Shown one piece after another: positions 13,641 to 16,529 of a stretch of 16,529 nt of DNA. Source of the stretch: Proteobacteria bacterium UBA964 (lineage in GTDB: Bacteria > Pseudomonadota > Gammaproteobacteria > Steroidobacterales > Steroidobacteraceae); contig DBCG01000116.1 of NCBI GenBank assembly GCA_002292945.1, positions 1 to 16,529 of the forward strand. The letters run 5' to 3'. The position numbers were made by a program, and so were the translations under genes. The stretch's first letter is position 1, and the number at the start of each line of letters is the position of its first letter. The notes under the pieces were generated by a model. The model saw nothing but the letters and a program-made list of their open reading frames with translations, made no database searches and was not told the DNA's origin.

Positions 13641-14572
13641 GCGCCGCATCGTCGACGCCGGTTCATCTTGGACGACGGCCGCGCGAGGTGACCGTCGCCG
13701 CGACGCAGTTCGCCTGCGGCTGGGATGCAGCCGCCAACATCGCCGCCGCCGAACGCCTGGTGCGCGAGGCGGCCGCGCGGGGCGCACAGGTGGTGCTGGT
13801 ACAGGAACTCTTCGAGACCCCGTATTTCTGTGTGGAGCAGGACGCGCGGCACACGGCGCTCGCGACCCCCGTCGAGACGAACCCGGCGCTGCAGCGTTTC
13901 CGTGATCTCGCGCGCGAGCTCGGCGTGGTGCTGCCGGTCAGTTTCTACGAGCGTGCGGGCCACGCGTACTTCAACAGCGTCGCGATGGTGGACGCCGACG
14001 GTGCGGTGCTCGGCCTCTATCGGAAGGCGCACATCCCGAACGGCCCCGGCTATCAGGAGAAGCACTACTTCAGCCCGGGCGACACGGGTTTCCGGGTTTG
14101 GGATACGCGCTTCGGCCGCATCGGTGTGGGCATCTGTTGGGACCAATGGTTCCCGGAGTGCGCGCGTGCGATGGCGCTGATGGGCGCAGAGATCTTGCTC
14201 TATCCGACGGCGATCGGCAGCGAGCCGCCCCCGGCGCCGCCCGTCGATTCCCGCGGTCACTGGCAACGCGTGCAGCAAGGTCACGCCGCGGCGAACATGA
14301 TGCCCTTGGTCGCCTCGAACCGTTGGGGGCTCGAGCGCTCGTTGCAGGACCCGGACGGTCTCTTCATCCGCTTCTACGGTTCGTCGTTCATCGCCGATGC
14401 CACCGGTGCCAAGGTGGCCGAGGCCGGCGACGAGGGCGATGCCGTGCTCACGGCGACCTTCGATCTCGATGCGCTCGCGCTGCAGCGCGCGAGTTGGGGG
14501 CTGTTCCGTGACCGCCGTCCCGAGCTCTACGGTGCGCTCGTCGGCTACGACGGCAGCGCACCGACCCGGTGA
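13637..14572 (+). CDS. aguB: N-carbamoylputrescine amidase (nitrilase superfamily)
   Basis: A 311-residue carbon-nitrogen hydrolase that converts N-carbamoylputrescine to putrescine, CO2 and ammonia, the last step of the agmatine route to polyamines. The nitrilase triad is present: E57 in V-L-V-Q-E-L-F, K130 in Y-R-K-A-H-I-P-N-G and C167 in G-V-G-I-C-W-D-Q-W-F-P-E. The strings E-L-F-E-T-P-Y-F-C (57-65), H-I-P-N-G-P-G-Y-Q-E-K-H-Y-F (132-145) and the late S-N-R-W-G-L-E (227-233) are characteristic of AguB rather than other nitrilase branches. The ATG at 13637 has AGGGAGA 6 bases upstream and overlaps the previous stop (ATGA). The usual partner, agmatine deiminase aguA, is not in this window. 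The next gene overlaps by four bases (GTGA). Confidence 0.94.
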   Translation: MSAASSTPVHLGRRPREVTVAATQFACGWDAAANIAAAERLVREAAARGAQVVLVQELFETPYFCVEQDARHTALATPVETNPALQRFRDLARELGVVLPVSFYERAGHAYFNSVAMVDADGAVLGLYRKAHIPNGPGYQEKHYFSPGDTGFRVWDTRFGRIGVGICWDQWFPECARAMALMGAEILLYPTAIGSEPPPAPPVDSRGHWQRVQQGHAAANMMPLVASNRWGLERSLQDPDGLFIRFYGSSFIADATGAKVAEAGDEGDAVLTATFDLDALALQRASWGLFRDRRPELYGALVGYDGSAPTR

Positions 14573-15660
14573 GCGGCCCGGTCCCCGTCTGGGTCGTCAC
14601 CGGCCCGCTCGGTTGCGGCAAGACGACGATCCTCGCGCATCTGATGGCCGACAAGCCGCCCGACGAGCGGTGGGTCGTGCTGCTCAATGAATTCACCGAT
14701 GCCGGCATCGACGCCCTGACGGTCGCCGCTGCGGCGCAGGGCGCCTACGATGTGCGGTTGGTGCCGGGCGGATGTCTCTGCTGCGCGGGTGAGGCGGATT
14801 TCCGTCGCACGCTGCAGGAACTGCTCGCGCCCGAGGGCAACCCACCGGCGCGGATCCTCGTGGAACCTTCAGGTATCGGTCACCCCGCAGGTATCGTCGA
14901 GGAGTTGCTCGCGCACCAAGCCGCCGGCCGCCTCGTGCTCGAAGGCGTGCTCGGTTTGGTGGATGCTGCGGCGCTGCCGCCGGAGTCCCCGTCATCGCCG
15001 ACGACCTCGCTCGATGAGCGCTCGGAACTCGCGCGGGCGAGCGCGGAGATCGCCGATGTGTTGGCGCTCGCGAAGGCGGATCTGGCGACCTCGGCGCAGC
15101 GCAGCGCGTTCGAACAGTACAGCGCCTCGCTGTTCCCGACCAAACGCGCGGCAGGGTTCGTCGACCACGGGCGTCTGTCGCCGACTGTGCTCGCCGCGCT
15201 CGTCGGCGAGTCTTCGATCATCGGCGAGTCGGCGCCCGCACTCGGGTCGACGCGGCCGCTTGCGCACGGCCTCGAGCGCGCCCGGTTGCCGACGGCCGTC
15301 GTCGTGACGCCGGTCGGGCCTCCCTCGATGCGCGGCGAGCGCCGTGATGTCCAGCATCTCGGGCGGGCCGGGGCGCGTTGGCGTTTCCCGGTCGAGGTCG
15401 CGTTCAGCGAGGCACGCGTCATGGCACTGCTCGGCGCGCTGCCCGGCGGGCTGCCGGGCATCGGTCGACCGGAGCGTGTGAAGGCCGTGTTGCGGGTCGG
15501 CGAGGATGAATGGGTGCTGGCGCAACGCGCCGGCGAGGCTGTGACGCTCGCGCCGACCGCTTGGCGCCGCGACAACCGGATCGAGGTTCAGTTGGCGCCC
15601 GGCGAGCCTTGGCATCCGCAGGCCTGGGACGATCTTTGGTTGAGGGCATGTCGCCGCTAG
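14569..15660 (+). CDS. COG0523/CobW-like P-loop GTPase (putative metal chaperone)
   Basis: A 363-residue G3E-family protein. Relatives deliver zinc, cobalt or other metals to target enzymes using GTP. Motifs in order: Walker A G-P-L-G-C-G-K-T-T (12-20), the N-E-F motif (40-42), the metal-binding C-x-C-C in G-G-C-L-C-C (C69, C71, C72), the Walker B-like I-L-V-E-P-S-G (96-102), and a C-terminal CobW-type domain (about 255-355) with R-W-R-F-P (270-274) and R-P-E-R-V-K (300-305). The usual guanine-specificity motif N-K-x-D reads A-K-A-D (168-171), so nucleotide preference may be altered. The region 138-160 is Ser/Pro/Glu-rich and may be a linker. The start is GTG at 14569, overlapping the aguB stop. 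The metal and client cannot be told. No zinc-regulator site is visible, and the gene depends on the upstream promoter. Confidence 0.9.
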   Translation: MSGPVPVWVVTGPLGCGKTTILAHLMADKPPDERWVVLLNEFTDAGIDALTVAAAAQGAYDVRLVPGGCLCCAGEADFRRTLQELLAPEGNPPARILVEPSGIGHPAGIVEELLAHQAAGRLVLEGVLGLVDAAALPPESPSSPTTSLDERSELARASAEIADVLALAKADLATSAQRSAFEQYSASLFPTKRAAGFVDHGRLSPTVLAALVGESSIIGESAPALGSTRPLAHGLERARLPTAVVVTPVGPPSMRGERRDVQHLGRAGARWRFPVEVAFSEARVMALLGALPGGLPGIGRPERVKAVLRVGEDEWVLAQRAGEAVTLAPTAWRRDNRIEVQLAPGEPWHPQAWDDLWLRACRR

Positions 15661-16529
15661 GCGCGCCGCTGGGCTCACCAGCCGCTCGCGCGCGGCTCGC
15701 CTCGTTGTTCGCGGCTGCGATCGCCGCGGTCGATCCGCGTCGGGTGTTGCCCCGATACGCGCGGCTCGAGCCCGATCGGTTCGTGTTCGAGCGGCACCGT
15801 GTTCCGGGCGATGGATCCGCGTCGTTGTCGATGCCGGATCGACGCGCCGGGGGGCGCTTGCGCGTGCTCGCGATCGGCAAGGCGGCGGTCAGTTCCGTCG
15901 CAGGGCTGCGGGCGGTGCCGGGGATGGACGCGGCGCTCGATGAGGGGCTGATCGTCACACCGGATCTGCCGCAGCCCGACGAATGGCCCGCGGCCTGGCG
16001 GTGTCTGGCGGGCGATCATCCTTGGCCCGGCGAGCGCAGCCTCTCGGCTGGGCGCGCGGTGATGCAGTTCGCCGCTGCGGCACGACCCGCCGATCGGCAT
16101 CTCGTGCTGCTCTCGGGCGGCGCGTCGGCGCTCTGCGCGGCGCCCGCCGGCGATCTCACCTTGGCAGACAAAGATTTTGCGCTGCGGCGCCTGATGCGAA
16201 GTGGTGCATCGATCGCGGAGCTGAATGTGGTGCGCAAGCATCTCTCCGCGCTCAAGGGCGGCCGGCTCGCCGTCGCACTGGCACGCGCCGCAGAGCCGCC
16301 CATGCCGAAAGGCGCGGGTTGGCCGACCTTGCTGACGCTCGCGCTCTCCGATGTGGCGGGCGACGATCCGACCGTCATCGGTTCCGGGCCGACCGTGGCG
16401 GATCCGAGCACCTATCGACAGGCCTGCGACATCCTGCAGCGATATGGCCTCTACGAGGGCCTGTCCGATGCGCTGCGAAGACACCTCGAAGAGGGCACGG
16501 CGGGGCGCCTCGACGAGACGCCGAAATCG
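15648..16529 (+). CDS. Glycerate 2-kinase (GckA/TtuD, MOFRL family), 3' truncated by window end
   Basis: The first 294 residues of an open frame running off the window. The family (DUF4147 plus a C-terminal MOFRL domain, about 420-450 residues in all) phosphorylates D-glycerate to 2-phosphoglycerate, feeding glyoxylate, tartrate or serine-derived carbon into central metabolism. Older annotations call it hydroxypyruvate reductase. Seen: the N-terminal A-A-I-A-A-V-D-P-R-R-V-L (23-34), A-I-G-K-A-A (75-80), A-G-D-H-P-W-P (121-127), L-S-G-G-A-S-A-L (155-162), N-V-V-R-K-H-L-S-A-L-K-G-G-R-L-A (193-208), and L-S-D-V-A-G-D-D-P plus V-I-G-S-G-P-T-V (233-250). The MOFRL domain is missing only because the window ends. 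The ATG at 15648 has GAGGG just upstream and overlaps the GTPase gene by 13 bases, so it is probably the last or a late gene of the same operon. Confidence 0.94.
   Translation, partial: MSPLGAPLGSPAARARLASLFAAAIAAVDPRRVLPRYARLEPDRFVFERHRVPGDGSASLSMPDRRAGGRLRVLAIGKAAVSSVAGLRAVPGMDAALDEGLIVTPDLPQPDEWPAAWRCLAGDHPWPGERSLSAGRAVMQFAAAARPADRHLVLLSGGASALCAAPAGDLTLADKDFALRRLMRSGASIAELNVVRKHLSALKGGRLAVALARAAEPPMPKGAGWPTLLTLALSDVAGDDPTVIGSGPTVADPSTYRQACDILQRYGLYEGLSDALRRHLEEGTAGRLDETPKS

Noticed and set aside
12252..13787. A 511-codon minus-strand frame covering the M28 end, the oxidoreductase and part of aguB
   Set aside because: It runs antisense through three well-identified coding regions and is in a different frame from the small membrane protein, which is read at 12392-12679.
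1..16529. Search for CRISPR arrays, tRNA genes, insertion sequences, phage genes or defence/toxin systems
   Set aside because: No regularly spaced repeats, cloverleaf-like sequence, transposase or integrase motif, or defence domain was seen; every large open region is accounted for by housekeeping or metabolic genes.

Overview
The window is chromosomal DNA from a GC-rich bacterium, very probably a gammaproteobacterium. Reasons: oligoribonuclease Orn, a DUF1249 (YqiB-type) protein, a long Prc-type tail-specific protease with a C-terminal helical extension, and the dnaX-ybaB-recR and divergent ppsA/ppsR arrangements are typical of that class. By eye it resembles the Xanthomonadales/Nevskiales/Steroidobacterales side of the class, but that placement is inference. 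Genes are packed with almost no spacing, many overlap by 1-13 bases, and GTG and TTG starts are common. I see no tRNA, rRNA, CRISPR array, insertion sequence, prophage or toxin/defence cassette. The region looks like core chromosome.

Layout. 1-1343 (+): the 3' end of dnaX, then ybaB and recR, the replication/recombination operon. 1337-2269 (-): ribosome-assembly GTPase rsgA, overlapping recR tail to tail. 2372-3963 (+): orn, translationally coupled to a serine racemase/threonine dehydratase-type PLP enzyme. 4052-4315 (+): a small zinc-ribbon membrane protein whose stop codon overlaps that of ppsA. 4312-6672 (-): ppsA (PEP synthase), divergent from its regulator ppsR at 6794-7615 (+). 7636-8151 (+): a DUF1249 protein that looks leaderless. 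8171-10330 (-): tail-specific periplasmic protease prc. 10421-12354 (+): a small three-helix membrane protein followed by an M28 aminopeptidase lipoprotein. 12392-12679 (-): a small two-helix membrane protein. 12696 to the end (+): a coupled four-gene run of a Gfo/Idh/MocA oxidoreductase (UDP-GlcNAc 3-dehydrogenase-like), an N-carbamoylputrescine amidase, a COG0523 GTPase and a glycerate 2-kinase cut by the window end.

How the genes work together. ppsA and ppsR form a known enzyme/regulator pair controlling the pyruvate-to-PEP step of gluconeogenesis, and the terminal glycerate kinase also feeds the lower glycolytic/gluconeogenic trunk. dnaX/ybaB/recR, rsgA and orn are housekeeping genes for replication and repair, ribosome maturation and RNA turnover. 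Prc and the M28 lipoprotein are envelope proteases. The last operon mixes sugar-nucleotide oxidation, polyamine synthesis, metal handling and glycerate use, so shared expression rather than one pathway seems to hold it together.

The most distinctive signals are regulatory. The 16-base gap between the divergent genes at 12680-12695 carries overlapping -10 elements on both strands, each placed so that transcription would start at or next to the ATG. The DUF1249 gene shows the same geometry. I found no convincing new multi-gene system.
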